From DAOOPX01 sp964653045 (GTDB taxonomy: Bacteria > Patescibacteriota > Microgenomatia > UBA1400 > PJMF01), in the NCBI GenBank assembly GCA_964653045.1, contig CAZZBW010000025.1:1-12227 (forward strand): a stretch of 12,227 bases of DNA. The letters are read 5' to 3'. The notes under the pieces were generated by a model that saw only the letters and a program-made list of their open reading frames with translations, was not told the origin of the DNA and searched no databases. The translations under genes were made by a program, and so were the position numbers. Shown piece by piece: positions 12,190 through 12,227 of the stretch (the first letter of the stretch is position 1; the number at the start of each line of letters is the position of its first letter).

Positions 12190-12227
12190 TATTGCACTTT
12201 ATGTTAATTGATTCAAGTAGACCAACG

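Overview
The window looks like a piece of a short-read metagenomic scaffold from a candidate phyla radiation (Patescibacteria) bacterium. The pointers are compact genes, overlapping or nearly touching operon members, a run of tRNA genes with small ORFs between them, several genes whose -10 box sits right at the start codon, a large secreted beta-propeller protein with a Pro/Thr linker, and a 10-N scaffold gap. TGA is used as a stop, so this is not a UGA-recoding lineage. The exact phylum cannot be read from this sequence. Almost every gene lies on the minus strand; only the small coiled-coil gene at 5441-5932 is on the plus strand.

Layout. Positions 1-1561 hold a GT-C membrane glycosyltransferase gene and its terminator. 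Positions 1605-2411 hold a two-gene Fic module: a 57-61 aa protein carrying the class I Fic antitoxin signature, then a Fic-domain protein 3 bp downstream. Positions 2516-3661 form a tRNA region read as Arg(TCT), a broken tRNA-Lys 5' end, a GIY-YIG nuclease gene, intact Lys(CTT), a VOC protein, and then a separately promoted His(GTG) tRNA ending at a UUCG-loop terminator. The tRNA-Lys 5' end is present twice, flanking the GIY-YIG gene, and the upstream copy is split in its D-loop by a 36-bp palindromic element. This looks like insertion of a small mobile element into a tRNA gene, with the functional tRNA restored.

Positions 3725-5362 hold pyruvate kinase (interrupted by the assembly gap, with an unusual potassium-site motif) followed by a YtxH-like membrane-anchored protein. 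A divergent promoter separates them from the plus-strand coiled-coil gene, which meets ribosomal protein bS21 tail to tail. Positions 6234-7590 hold a coupled pair: a DHH/MYG1-like phosphoesterase homologue and a HIT-like protein that overlap by 8 bp. Positions 7635-8708 encode a second, HTH-containing Fic protein with a cis inhibitory motif but Gln in place of the catalytic His; a direct repeat and a dyad overlap its start.

Positions 8780-12127 encode a 1115-aa secreted protein with about 14 propeller blades, a Pro/Thr linker, a further domain and an FN3 domain. Its gene contains a 659-bp duplication with no visible difference between copies. A run of nine G and a perfect dyad lie just upstream of its start and may modulate expression.

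How the parts may work together: central metabolism and translation genes (pyk, rpsU, tRNAs) are mixed with conflict or regulatory modules (two Fic systems of different inhibition class, one GIY-YIG element) and with cell-surface functions (glycosyltransferase, propeller adhesin). The most unusual features are the tRNA-Lys/GIY-YIG insertion and the compact trans-inhibited Fic module.
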